This document shows positions 8,176 to 16,124 of a DNA stretch of 64,000 nucleotides, one piece after another. Origin of the DNA: Rhodoferax sp. (GTDB taxonomy: Bacteria > Pseudomonadota > Gammaproteobacteria > Burkholderiales > Burkholderiaceae_C); contig JARXAM010000023.1 of NCBI GenBank assembly GCA_029865845.1, positions 1-64,000 of the forward strand, written 5' to 3'. Under the pieces are notes generated by a model that saw only the letters and a list, made by a program, of their open reading frames with translations, did not search any database and was not told the DNA's origin. Each line of letters opens with the position of its first letter. The stretch's first letter is position 1. The position numbers and the translations under genes are program-made.

Positions 8176-10038
8176 CTATAGCCCACTGACTTCTCGAAGA
8201 ATATTTTCACGTCCAAATACCCAATCCAATGTGCTGTCCGGCGCGACATTCTTGTCGTTCGCAAATTCAGCAAGTTCGTCTGTTCGAATCTTCTCGTGCA
8301 CACTAAATAGTTCTAACACCGACGGGATTGAGGTTGCTTGTACCTTCCCAACCGTAAACAAAATACTCCCAAGGAATGAATCAACGTAAATGTGCAAATG
8401 TTCTACCAAAGTAGGAAGGTACGGTAACGATTCGGCAGAGTGGACGATTAGGTTTCTATTCCAATATATTCGATTCATCTGCCAAGCGAGTTTTTCGCGA
8501 TGATGCGTAAGCGTAGCTTTGACGGCCTTTGGATTTTCGAATCGTTTCACTAGCTCAAAGAGCCGATACAAGAGCACGGCGTCCTTTTGTGAAACTAATT
8601 CAGCGAGTTTGGTTCTCTTGTCGATGTATGTTGAGTTTAGAAGTACCAATGCCAGTCGCTCCCGTGATTCAGCTACTTTTAGCAATTGAGGCCCCAACAA
8701 TTCAGATAACTGAGCTTCCCCGATTAATTTGAGAATTCGGTTGGCTATTAACAAAAATAGTCTTTGAGGATACTGAAGTGTTAAGCAAGACAGAACGGCT
8801 TCTCGAACAAAGGCAATCTTTGAACCTGCAGTGGACGGCACACCGACAAATCCTTCTAGGCAAGACCAAAGGTTTAGCAATTGCTCTTCGTGACGTTTTG
8901 AGGCCAATGCTGCCCCGTGATATTCGATAGCTTGACCCAAGCGTGCTTTGGCGGCATTGGATAGACGGCTTTCGTTAAAGAAGAAGTCTAAAAGGTTGAG
9001 ACCAGTCGCCAGCTCGCTTTCTGAAGTTCTAGAGGTGAAACTCAATGGGGAGGATGAACGAGGAAGAATACTCGTGGAATTGTATGCAGCGTCAATGCAC
9101 AACCCTTTGTTGTGAATGTGAACTGGCAAATGATGATCAAGAAACTGGACTTGTTCGCCGACGCGATCAATGACGTTGAAAAAGTGTCGGACAGCACCAT
9201 GCTGACAGACACTTTTGCCTTTGTACTCAATAGCAGTAGTTGTTAGAGATGAATTCACCCCCTTTTTGAATTCGACGAAATTTTTTTGTGATCGTGTTCT
9301 TCCCAATATGGCCGCGTCATGAATTGACCATCCTTTTTTGCGTACGATTGCACCGGCCATTGCATGTGACACATAACCAATTACTGAGTATTCCTTTGGC
9401 TCGAAAGTGAACATCTGTAAAAAAATTTCTACGGTGTGAGGTGCGCCGTCGCACAATTTGTTTTGCTTCTTTTGAGTCAACAATTTTTGGGCAACAGAAT
9501 AGATATAAGGCCGCGGATATCCGATCAGTTCGTGTTCGACGATTAGTGCGTCTAGCAGTTGAATGACCCTGACTTTTGACCAGTCCGATTTACTGGCTTC
9601 CAGTTTCAGTTGTTGCCATAGGCTCTCCCGATAGTCACGAAATTGAAGCAAAAGAGCAGACATTGCAGGCAAGAACTGTGTTTGCTTCCCCCAGCCAGTT
9701 TTTACGCGAGTTAGTAGCTCCTGTATAAGCTGCTTCCTGCCCCCTCGGATAACAGGATCAGATTGGATGCTCCAAGAAATTTCTGCAAAAAATGAATCAA
9801 TTGACGCACTAATAAATTCCTGATTCTCGGCCTGGCCTCCAATGCGATTGAGTTCAACAATTCGCAAATGGGAGTTGAGTGCAGGAGCCTTAAATGAGTC
9901 TGGAGAATAGTCAAAGAGAGCCTCATGTAAGCGCTGCAGAAAGAAAATGGTGAAGGTGTCAGTTGATGACTCTTCTTCAGCCGCTTCTTGCTTTACCAAC
10001 GTGTTGTCAGTTGCTTTGATGTCGGTCATTGCTTGCAT
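8176..10038 (-). CDS. Large HEPN-domain protein of unknown function
   Basis: A 620-residue soluble protein, AT-richer than the chromosome around it. Near the C terminus (about residues 500-560) an Apea-like HEPN domain is visible, with the motif RNLIVH (R528-x4-H533), the R-x4-6-H active site of HEPN ribonucleases, flanked by helices (WQMNRIYWNRN and LVEHLHIYVDSFL). The N-terminal 450 residues are helical and unassigned. HEPN RNases are common effectors in defence and toxin systems. It starts 47 bp downstream of the NERD-helicase gene on the same strand, so the two probably form an operon. ATG 10036-10038 is used; ATG 10027-10029 is an alternative. Confidence 0.78.
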   Translation of the reverse strand: MQAMTDIKATDNTLVKQEAAEEESSTDTFTIFFLQRLHEALFDYSPDSFKAPALNSHLRIVELNRIGGQAENQEFISASIDSFFAEISWSIQSDPVIRGGRKQLIQELLTRVKTGWGKQTQFLPAMSALLLQFRDYRESLWQQLKLEASKSDWSKVRVIQLLDALIVEHELIGYPRPYIYSVAQKLLTQKKQNKLCDGAPHTVEIFLQMFTFEPKEYSVIGYVSHAMAGAIVRKKGWSIHDAAILGRTRSQKNFVEFKKGVNSSLTTTAIEYKGKSVCQHGAVRHFFNVIDRVGEQVQFLDHHLPVHIHNKGLCIDAAYNSTSILPRSSSPLSFTSRTSESELATGLNLLDFFFNESRLSNAAKARLGQAIEYHGAALASKRHEEQLLNLWSCLEGFVGVPSTAGSKIAFVREAVLSCLTLQYPQRLFLLIANRILKLIGEAQLSELLGPQLLKVAESRERLALVLLNSTYIDKRTKLAELVSQKDAVLLYRLFELVKRFENPKAVKATLTHHREKLAWQMNRIYWNRNLIVHSAESLPYLPTLVEHLHIYVDSFLGSILFTVGKVQATSIPSVLELFSVHEKIRTDELAEFANDKNVAPDSTLDWVFGRENILREVSGL

Positions 10039-10085
10039 TCCGTTCTATCGATGCTGTATTGGCCTGTTGCTGCATTGTGAATGGG

Positions 10086-11909
10086 CTACGAGCCCAAGAA
10101 TTTCGTTCCAATTCCATCCCCACCTACCCCCATCACCAACTTCTGCGTCGCCCGCGTAGCCGCCACATAAAACACCCGCGCCGCGTCCTTCTCGTCTTCC
10201 CCCGCCGCAGGCATATGCCCCACGCCGGGTAGCGCCACCACGGGGAACTCCAGGCCTTTGCTGACCTTCATGGTCATCACTTGAATGGCGTCTGCGCCGG
10301 GTTGGTATTCGCCACTCTTTTTGCGCACGCGGTGCGGCAGCTTGCGCTGGGCTAGGGCGCTGGCGCACAGGTCCATGGTTTTCCAGTCGGCGCATAGCAC
10401 CGCCATGTCGCCCCACGCAAAGCCTTCTTTATGGGCGCTGGCCAGGTGGTCGGCAATGGCGAATGCTTCGTCGCGCAGGGTGGGCAGTTGGATGATGACG
10501 GGGGCTTGCCCCTCGCGCCCGCAGCTCACGGGTTTGAGCAGCGGGATGCCGTCGTCGTCTTTGTCGTCCGCAGTCAGCAGGTCGGCCGCCACCAGGCTGG
10601 CGGTGTGCAATATCTGGCGGGTGTTGCGGTAGTTGATCTTCAGGATGGTGGTGCGCCCCTGCGCCTGGATGCCCACGCTCTTGAAGCTGAACTGTTTGCT
10701 CTTGTCACGTGATTGCCCGCGTTCGTAAATGCTTTGCGCGTCGTCGTACAGCACCAGCAGGCTGTTGGTGGTGGGGTCCACCATCTGCGTCACCAGCTTG
10801 AGCCATTCGGGCGCGAAGTCGTGGCCCTCGTCGATCATTACCGCTTGGTATTGGCCGCTGGGGATTTGCTTGCGGTCCACACCACGGATGACGTTGTCCA
10901 CCATCTCGTCAAACATGCGCGGGCTCTGTGCGGGAATGCTTTGCCCATAAGCCACCAGCTGCTCGCGGCACCATTTATGAAAGTGCCGCACATGCACCTT
11001 GCCGCTCAAGCCTTTGGCCTGCATGACGCTGTGCAGCTTCACGCCCAGCGGTTCGTTAAAGCAGAGGATGAGAATGGGTTTGCTCGCCAGTGTGCTGGCC
11101 TTGGCCAGGTACTCGGCGCGGTAGCCCAGGATCATGGTTTTGCCTGAGCCCGCCACGCCGTGGATGACGCGGTGCCCGTCGCCCAGGCTGCGGGCCAGCT
11201 GTTCTTGTTGCAGGTCCATCACCCGCATGATGTCGGGCAGGGTGGCGGCCTCGTCGTGGTCGTCAAACAGCGTGCCTTGCTGCACGCGCACTTCGGGGAA
11301 CATGATCCAGCGCACGCGGTCGATCTGCGGCAAGCTCAAGGCGCCGCGCATGCCGTAGGGGAACATGTCCCACAGCCGGCTTTGCAGGTCTTCGGCTTCC
11401 ACGGTTTCCGTCATTTCGTCCTGGCAGATCACGCGGTGGGGCTCTATGGCGTGTTGCAGTTCGGCGGCTTCAAACTGCTTGCGGGTGATAAAGGGGAACA
11501 CCACGCCGTAGCTCCAAGGGCACACCAGCTTGCCCGCGTGCGGGCCGTCGGGTTGCACCAGCTGCGGGTCGCGCTGCAGGGCGTTGACCACGGCGTGGGC
11601 GTATTGGCGGGCTTGCTCCAGCGGGTTGATGACGGTCTTGGGCCCGCTGTCGCCCATGATTTCCCAGTCTTGCTTGTTGGCCCGCAGGATGGTGCTGCCC
11701 ACTTTCCAGTCTTTCACCTCCAGCACCAAGATGCCGCGGCGCGGGTGCAGCACACAAAAGTCGGGGTGGGTGTTGCGCGGGCCCATGGGCACGTCGTACC
11801 AGAGCAGGTAGTCGTCATCGAGCTTTTGCTCCAGCCGCTCGCCCACCCTGCGCTCACCACTGGTCATGCGCGAAACGCACGCGCTAATTGCCGGAATCAA
11901 TGTCGCCAT
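10086..11909 (-). CDS. NERD nuclease-SF1 helicase fusion protein
   Basis: A 607-residue protein. Residues about 18-120 form a NERD (nuclease-related) domain with a PD-(D/E)xK-like triad D50, E64, K66 (HPDF ... LVLEVKDWK). From about 235 a UvrD/PcrA-type superfamily 1 helicase follows: Walker A GVAGSGKT (251-258), Walker B VMIDEGHDF (357-365), LYDDAQSIY, and the C-terminal YVAATRA motif. It should cleave or process DNA in an ATP-dependent way; related NERD-helicase proteins occur among phage-defence genes. Its first six codons and the upstream DNA lie inside a 209-bp direct repeat. Co-oriented with the HEPN gene. Confidence 0.88.
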   Translation of the reverse strand: MATLIPAISACVSRMTSGERRVGERLEQKLDDDYLLWYDVPMGPRNTHPDFCVLHPRRGILVLEVKDWKVGSTILRANKQDWEIMGDSGPKTVINPLEQARQYAHAVVNALQRDPQLVQPDGPHAGKLVCPWSYGVVFPFITRKQFEAAELQHAIEPHRVICQDEMTETVEAEDLQSRLWDMFPYGMRGALSLPQIDRVRWIMFPEVRVQQGTLFDDHDEAATLPDIMRVMDLQQEQLARSLGDGHRVIHGVAGSGKTMILGYRAEYLAKASTLASKPILILCFNEPLGVKLHSVMQAKGLSGKVHVRHFHKWCREQLVAYGQSIPAQSPRMFDEMVDNVIRGVDRKQIPSGQYQAVMIDEGHDFAPEWLKLVTQMVDPTTNSLLVLYDDAQSIYERGQSRDKSKQFSFKSVGIQAQGRTTILKINYRNTRQILHTASLVAADLLTADDKDDDGIPLLKPVSCGREGQAPVIIQLPTLRDEAFAIADHLASAHKEGFAWGDMAVLCADWKTMDLCASALAQRKLPHRVRKKSGEYQPGADAIQVMTMKVSKGLEFPVVALPGVGHMPAAGEDEKDAARVFYVAATRATQKLVMGVGGDGIGTKFLGS

Positions 11910-12100
11910 GAACTGCCCGCCACCCCTTCATGTATTTGCATTCTCGGCCTCCATGATGCCCGTAAGAAGTATCAATTTTGGCGCGTTCGTTTTGTGAATT
12001 TGGGTCTTTGGGTGGGGGCAATCCGGGTTTGTGCAACGGTGGCGACAGTGCGGCCTGCGGTGGGCTTGTCAGCCCGCTTGCATTCGCTACCATGACCTGA
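11892..12100. repeat. 209-bp direct repeat, copy 1
   Basis: This segment recurs at 13099-13307 in the same orientation with an offset of exactly 1207 bp. I saw one mismatch (gtaagaag here, gtaaaaag there). It contains the first six codons and the upstream region of the NERD-helicase gene, so the second copy carries a duplicate of that gene's 5' end. Confidence 0.93.
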
Positions 12101-12368
12101 CTTCAACGCATCCCGCTCCCGGGCGACCACGCCCACGGCTTCATTCACGGCCAACTGGGCTGCCGCTTGTTGTGCGCTACGTGCTTAGGCAAGCTCATTC
12201 TTTAGTTGGTTCGCCAACGCATCGCGCTCTTGGGTCACCGTGCCCAAGGCCTCTGCTACCGCCAGCTTGCGCGCCACCTCGCCCGCATCCAGCTGAGGAT
12301 GTCGGCATACCCCGCCTCGTCAATCTTGAAGGCTTTGCTGCAGTGGGGGCAGATGATTTCGTGCATGG
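12101..12368 (-). pseudogene. Decayed fragment of the DUF2130 gene
   Basis: Three blocks match the 5' half of the intact DUF2130 gene at high identity: 12101-12158 (about 5900-5957), 12158-12295 (about 6057-6200) and 12295-12367 (about 6357-6429). About 100 and 155 bp are missing between them. The start codon and zinc-knuckle codons survive (ATG at about 12365-12367). A CAA-to-TAA change (sequence ctacgtgcttaggcaa at 12177-12192) puts a stop inside the second block. It abuts the 209-bp repeat exactly at 12100/12101. Confidence 0.88.
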
Positions 12369-12414
12369 GAGGGATCTCTAGTTTTTTGGAGGGCTGGTTT
12401 AGGGCCTGATAACG

Positions 12415-12722
12415 CTACAAATGCAAAGGCACATCCATGCGCTGGTTCAAGATGCGCACCACCTCCAAGCTATCGCGCGCCGGGCATCTGAAAAAAATCA
12501 CGTGCGAACCCACCAGGTACTTGCGGTAGCCCGCGCGTAGGTGCTCTGCACCTTGCCCGCCCGGGTGGCCCTTTGCCAACATTTGTGCCAACTCTTCACA
12601 GGCCGCATGAATCGCCAACACATAAGCATCGGCTTGGTCTGCCCCCAGTTGCTAAAGCTGTAACCCCAAATGTCTGAAAGATCCGCCAAAGCCAGCGGCG
12701 AAAGAACGTAACCGCCGCTCAC
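12415..12722 (-). pseudogene. parE: ParE-family toxin, frameshifted
   Basis: The first part reads SGGYVLSPLALADLSDIWGY from a GTG at 12720-12722 that overlaps the parD stop as GTGA. After SFSNWG the frame is lost; the ParE C-terminal part (ADAYVLAIHAACEELAQ ... YRKYLVGSHVIFF ... VVRILNQRMD) continues in another frame down to 12415. One missing base in the run of five C at 12642-12646 explains it. The intact product would be a RelE/ParE-type toxin of about 102 aa. Either a true inactivation or a homopolymer sequencing error. Confidence 0.82.
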
Positions 12723-12991
12723 TTGGCAGCCGCTCTTTTGGCGACTTTGCCTGCCGTGCTTTGCCGTTTTGCCTTCAAGAACGCATCCACATCCAAGGCG
12801 GTGGGCGCACCACTGCTTTCGCCTGCGGCCAGCGCAGCACGCAAGGCCGAAAGCCGCGCTTCGTGCTCCTCAAGCTGCCGCAACCCAGCGCGAACGACCT
12901 CGCTCGCCGAGCCGTAGCGCCCCAGGCTGATTTGCTGCGCAATGAATGCGCCGAAGTGATCGCCCAGCGAGATGGATGTGTTTCGGGTCAT
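12719..12991 (-). CDS. parD: ParD-family antitoxin
   Basis: A 90-residue ribbon-helix-helix antitoxin. The N terminus TRNTSISLGDHFGAFIAQQI and YGSASEVVRAGLRQLEEHE is the classic ParD fold; the Lys/Ala-rich tail is probably the toxin-binding region. It overlaps the GTG start of the toxin gene, so the pair is translationally coupled, but the toxin is frameshifted. ATG 12989-12991 was chosen at the conserved N terminus; the open frame upstream runs through the 209-bp repeat and is not coding. Confidence 0.88.
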   Translation of the reverse strand: MTRNTSISLGDHFGAFIAQQISLGRYGSASEVVRAGLRQLEEHEARLSALRAALAAGESSGAPTALDVDAFLKAKRQSTAGKVAKRAAAK

Positions 12992-13033
12992 GGGGTTGCT
13001 CCGGGGTCGAGTGGCTGATGACACTGCAGATAT

Positions 13034-13048
13034 TACCAACAATTGGTA
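13034..13048. promoter_or_regulatory. Palindrome upstream of parD, probable operator
   Basis: TACCAA-CAA-TTGGTA is a perfect 6-bp inverted repeat with a 3-bp centre, 43 bp upstream of the parD start. A further GGTAT lies close by at about 13055. ParD proteins repress their own operons through such sites; the assignment is by position. Confidence 0.45.
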
Positions 13049-13098
13049 TTTATCGGTATCTGTGGGGTAACCGGGGTATGGCGTCCTTGGAATGAGCG

Positions 13099-13307
13099 CG
13101 GAATCAATGTCGCCATGAACTGCCCGCCACCCCTTCATGTATTTGCATTCTCGGCCTCCATGATGCCCGTAAAAAGTATCAATTTTGGCGCGTTCGTTTT
13201 GTGAATTTGGGTCTTTGGGTGGGGGCAATCCGGGTTTGTGCAACGGTGGCGACAGTGCGGCCTGCGGTGGGCTTGTCAGCCCGCTTGCATTCGCTACCAT
13301 GACCTGA
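13099..13307. repeat. 209-bp direct repeat, copy 2
   Basis: Same sequence as 11892-12100 apart from one base. This copy ends 28 bp before the start codon of the active GGDEF gene, so it probably supplies part of that gene's upstream region. Apart from the parD operator and this repeat, 12992-13335 shows no gene. Confidence 0.93.
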
Positions 13308-13335
13308 TTCCCCCACTCACGACCACCCGTTCAAC

Positions 13336-15192
13336 ATGCGTTTGGAGCCCCATCGGTTTGCGCACATGGCTATGCAAGTGCTGGTGGCTTGCGTGGCGTT
13401 GCTGTCGGTGGGGGCTGCGGCTACCGTTGAGGTGCGTGCGCCGGATGCGGGCGGGCTGGATGTGGGGCCCAGCTTCACGCTGTTCGAAGATGCGTCTGGC
13501 AGGCGCACTGTGTCTGATGTGTTGGACGCCGACCGTGCGGGGCGGTTTGCGTCGCGTGAGGAACTGGCAAAAGGCCGTTCCTTGGGCTACAGCCGCTCGG
13601 CGTTTTGGTTGCGCTTGGTACTGCGCAACCCCAGCGAGCAGCCCGTGTCCCAAATGCTAGAGGTCAGCAATGCGCGCCTGTCCAGTGTGTCTTTGTTTGC
13701 GCCGGACGCAGAGGGCAACTACCTTGCCACCGTGACTGGCGGCGATGCACCGTTTGCAGACCGGCCCTATCCCCATCGCCATTTCGTGTTCCCTTTGACG
13801 GTGGGTCCGCAAGAAGAGCAGGTGCTCTATCTGCGGGTGCAGTCCTCGGGCTCTTTGATGGTGCCGGTGCGTTTGTGGGCGCGGACCGACTTTGAGTCGG
13901 CAAGCCGTCCCGAGTACCTGTTGCATGGCTGGTACTTTGGAATGGTGATCGCCATGGTGTTGTTCAACTTGTTGCTTTGGCTGGCGATACGGGACTCGCT
14001 TTATCTCTACTACGTGGTTTTTGTCACCGTGCTGGCGGTGACAGTGGCTTCCAGGACCGGGCTGGCGGCACAGTACGTGTGGCCGAGCGTCCTCGTGTGG
14101 GGCAACTTTTCTTACTACGCTGGAATATCGCTCACCCTGACAGCCTTTTACTTATTCATTCACCGCATGGACCCACCGATGCACGTGTCCCCCTTGAAGC
14201 GCATCCTGTGCGTGCTGGCGGTGGTGCATGCACTAGCGCCAGTAGCGTACTGGTTTGCCTTGCCCGTGGTGTCGCGGTTTGCCACGGTACTGGTTGGGGT
14301 GACCGTTTTGCTGTTTGGGGTTTTGGGTGTGTTGGGTTCTTTGCAGCGCTTACGCAAAGCGTACTTTTATCTTGCGGCGTTCTGTGTGCTGTTGGCAAGC
14401 ACATTGGCCGTTGTTGTGCGTTCCCTTGGCTGGATATCGACCAGTGTGTTCTCAGTAGACGGTCTGCAGTTTGGCTCGGCGTTTGCAATGTTGGTGCTGG
14501 CGTTTGCCTTGGCGGACCGCTTTTACGAAATGCGGCGCGATAGGCAAGTGGCGCAGCGCGCGCTGGTCTCTACCCAGCGAAAGTTGGTCAAAACGTTGCG
14601 AGCCTCAGAACAAGAATTAGCCCAGCGCGTGCAAGAGCGCACCGTCCAGTTGCAAGAGGCCAACGCGCGCCTAGAGGCACTGAGCATGGTGGACGGCCTG
14701 ACCGGCATCGCCAACCGCCGCCACTTTGACCTTTTATTGCACAAGGAGTGGACGCGGCTGCAGCGCGGTGGTCAGCCCTTGGCACTGGTCATGCTGGATG
14801 TGGATTGGTTCAAGCGCTACAACGACCACTTTGGTCACCAAGCCGGTGACGAGTGCTTGCGAGCGGTGGCAAAAGCCATCAGCGGCGTGAGTCGGGCCAG
14901 CGACCTGGTGGCTCGCTACGGGGGCGAGGAATTTGCCATCATCGCACCCGGTACTGACGGCCCGCAGGCCGTGCAAATGGCCCAGCGCGCGTGCAATGCG
15001 GTGCGCACCTTGGGGCTGCCGCACCCGCTGGCTGATGAGAGGGTCGTCACGCTCAGTTGCGGCGCGGCAGTCACGGTGCCCGGTCCCCACACCACGTTCG
15101 AAAAGCTGCTGGGCCATGCGGACCACGCACTCTACGAAGCCAAAGCCCAAGGGCGCAACCGCGTGGTGCTGGCCCAGCCGCTGGGTGCCTAG
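13336..15192 (+). CDS. 7TM-DISM diguanylate cyclase
   Basis: A 618-residue membrane cyclase: N-terminal signal/anchor (about 12-30), periplasmic 7TMR-DISMED2-like domain (about 40-185), seven transmembrane helices (about 195-395), a coiled coil (about 405-450) and a GGDEF domain. The site is complete: DVDWFKRYNDHFGHQAGDECL, then RASDLVARYGGEEF, with GGEEF encoded at 14920-14934 and the RxxD inhibitory site in place. It should make c-di-GMP from two GTP in response to a periplasmic or membrane signal. It is a paralogue of the protein at 2661-4502, collinear throughout. ATG 13336 is the first start before the hydrophobic segment. Confidence 0.92.
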   Translation: MRLEPHRFAHMAMQVLVACVALLSVGAAATVEVRAPDAGGLDVGPSFTLFEDASGRRTVSDVLDADRAGRFASREELAKGRSLGYSRSAFWLRLVLRNPSEQPVSQMLEVSNARLSSVSLFAPDAEGNYLATVTGGDAPFADRPYPHRHFVFPLTVGPQEEQVLYLRVQSSGSLMVPVRLWARTDFESASRPEYLLHGWYFGMVIAMVLFNLLLWLAIRDSLYLYYVVFVTVLAVTVASRTGLAAQYVWPSVLVWGNFSYYAGISLTLTAFYLFIHRMDPPMHVSPLKRILCVLAVVHALAPVAYWFALPVVSRFATVLVGVTVLLFGVLGVLGSLQRLRKAYFYLAAFCVLLASTLAVVVRSLGWISTSVFSVDGLQFGSAFAMLVLAFALADRFYEMRRDRQVAQRALVSTQRKLVKTLRASEQELAQRVQERTVQLQEANARLEALSMVDGLTGIANRRHFDLLLHKEWTRLQRGGQPLALVMLDVDWFKRYNDHFGHQAGDECLRAVAKAISGVSRASDLVARYGGEEFAIIAPGTDGPQAVQMAQRACNAVRTLGLPHPLADERVVTLSCGAAVTVPGPHTTFEKLLGHADHALYEAKAQGRNRVVLAQPLGA

Positions 15193-15222
15193 GGCAAGGA
15201 ACCACCCACCCGCTGCCGCCTG

Positions 15223-15414
15223 CTACGTACGCTTGAGTGCTTTGGAGACGCTTTCTTTGGCGTCACCTACCGAAGCGCGCACGGCACCTACGGTCTTTTG
15301 GAGCTTGCCCTTGTTTTCCAAGGATGGGTTGCCCAAGGCTTTGCCCACGACTTCCTTGACCCGGCCTTTTGCCTCTTGTGCGCGTCCTTTGATTTGGTCT
15401 TTGTTGATACCCAT
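15223..15414 (-). CDS. CsbD family stress-response protein
   Basis: A 63-residue hydrophilic protein. MGINKDQIKGRAQEAKGRVK followed by VGKALGNPSLENKGKLQKTVG is the CsbD-like signature. These small proteins are abundant under general stress in many bacteria; their molecular role is unknown. A clear ribosome site (TTTTGGAG) precedes the ATG. It converges on the cyclase gene 30 bp away. A GCCGGC-AGCAT-GCCGGC hairpin (15436-15452) lies in its 5' leader. Confidence 0.93.
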   Translation of the reverse strand: MGINKDQIKGRAQEAKGRVKEVVGKALGNPSLENKGKLQKTVGAVRASVGDAKESVSKALKRT

Positions 15415-15557
15415 GACTCACTCCAAAAAAGGTAGGCCGGCAGCATGCCGGCATGCAACGGGGCTGCATATCTGCCACGGTAGGCGTTTGTGCTTGGCGG
15501 GTCAGTGCGTCGCCGCACCTACTGGGCGTTGTTTTATATGCCTTGGGTAATAAAAAG

Positions 15558-15585
15558 TTGACTTGTATCTCTATATGGGCATAAT
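15558..15585 (+). promoter_or_regulatory. Sigma-70 type promoter with a long leader
   Basis: TTGACT (15558-15563), a 16-bp spacer and CATAAT (15580-15585) match the consensus at 5/6 and 5/6. Transcription would start near 15592, leaving about 180 nt before the ATG of the 79-aa gene. The stretch 15415-15771 contains this promoter and the csbD leader, and no other gene that I can support. Confidence 0.55.
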
Positions 15586-15771
15586 GCAGCGCAGGAACCC
15601 GGTGTGAACCCAACGCACTCCCGTTCCACGGAGCCGCCAAGAGAAGTCTTTTGCCGTCGGCATCCGGCATATTCGACACCTGTCGAGCGCGTTGATCTGC
15701 AGAGCAGCAGCCAACCGAATCTCTTTTTTGCTCAAGCCGGCCTTGCAACATGGCCCGCACTCCGCTTTTCC

Positions 15772-16011
15772 ATGAATCAGAATTTCGAATCCGCTATCCC
15801 TATGGGCAACTACATGGTTTCGCCCGCCACGCACGAAACCGGCACGGGCCGTTACCGTGCTTCCATCGCCGTGCAGCGCAGCCAGAGCAAAGGCGCTTAT
15901 TGCCGCGTTTACAACTTCACCAGTGAGTTCGCATCCCGCGAGGCTGCCCGTGTGTACGCCATTACCCAGGGCTGGCTGGAAACCGCCAGCGCCAATCCGC
16001 AAACCTGCTGA
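15772..16011 (+). CDS. Small protein of unknown function
   Basis: A 79-residue soluble protein (MNQNFESAIPMGNY ... GRYRASIAVQRSQSKGAYC ... SREAARVYAITQGWLE). No signal peptide or membrane segment. The compact alternating strand/helix pattern suggests a folded domain, but I do not recognise the family. A GTG at 15604 would extend the frame by 56 residues; the ATG at 15772 is preferred because the coding-like pattern begins there. It lies 113 bp upstream of the RRM protein on the same strand and may be co-transcribed. Confidence 0.65.
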   Translation: MNQNFESAIPMGNYMVSPATHETGTGRYRASIAVQRSQSKGAYCRVYNFTSEFASREAARVYAITQGWLETASANPQTC

Positions 16012-16124
16012 TGCATACCGCACACGTCAAGTAAGGACATCACCCCATTCCGCCGCCCGCAAGGGCTGCAAACCCGCGCACATCAGCCCCTCGGGCCGAC
16101 AGCGCATTCACTGAAAGGCTCACC

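Noticed and set aside
11892..13307. The 209-bp repeats as ends of an insertion sequence or transposon
   Set aside because: They are direct, not inverted; no transposase lies between them, no target-site duplication is visible, and one copy contains part of a resident gene.
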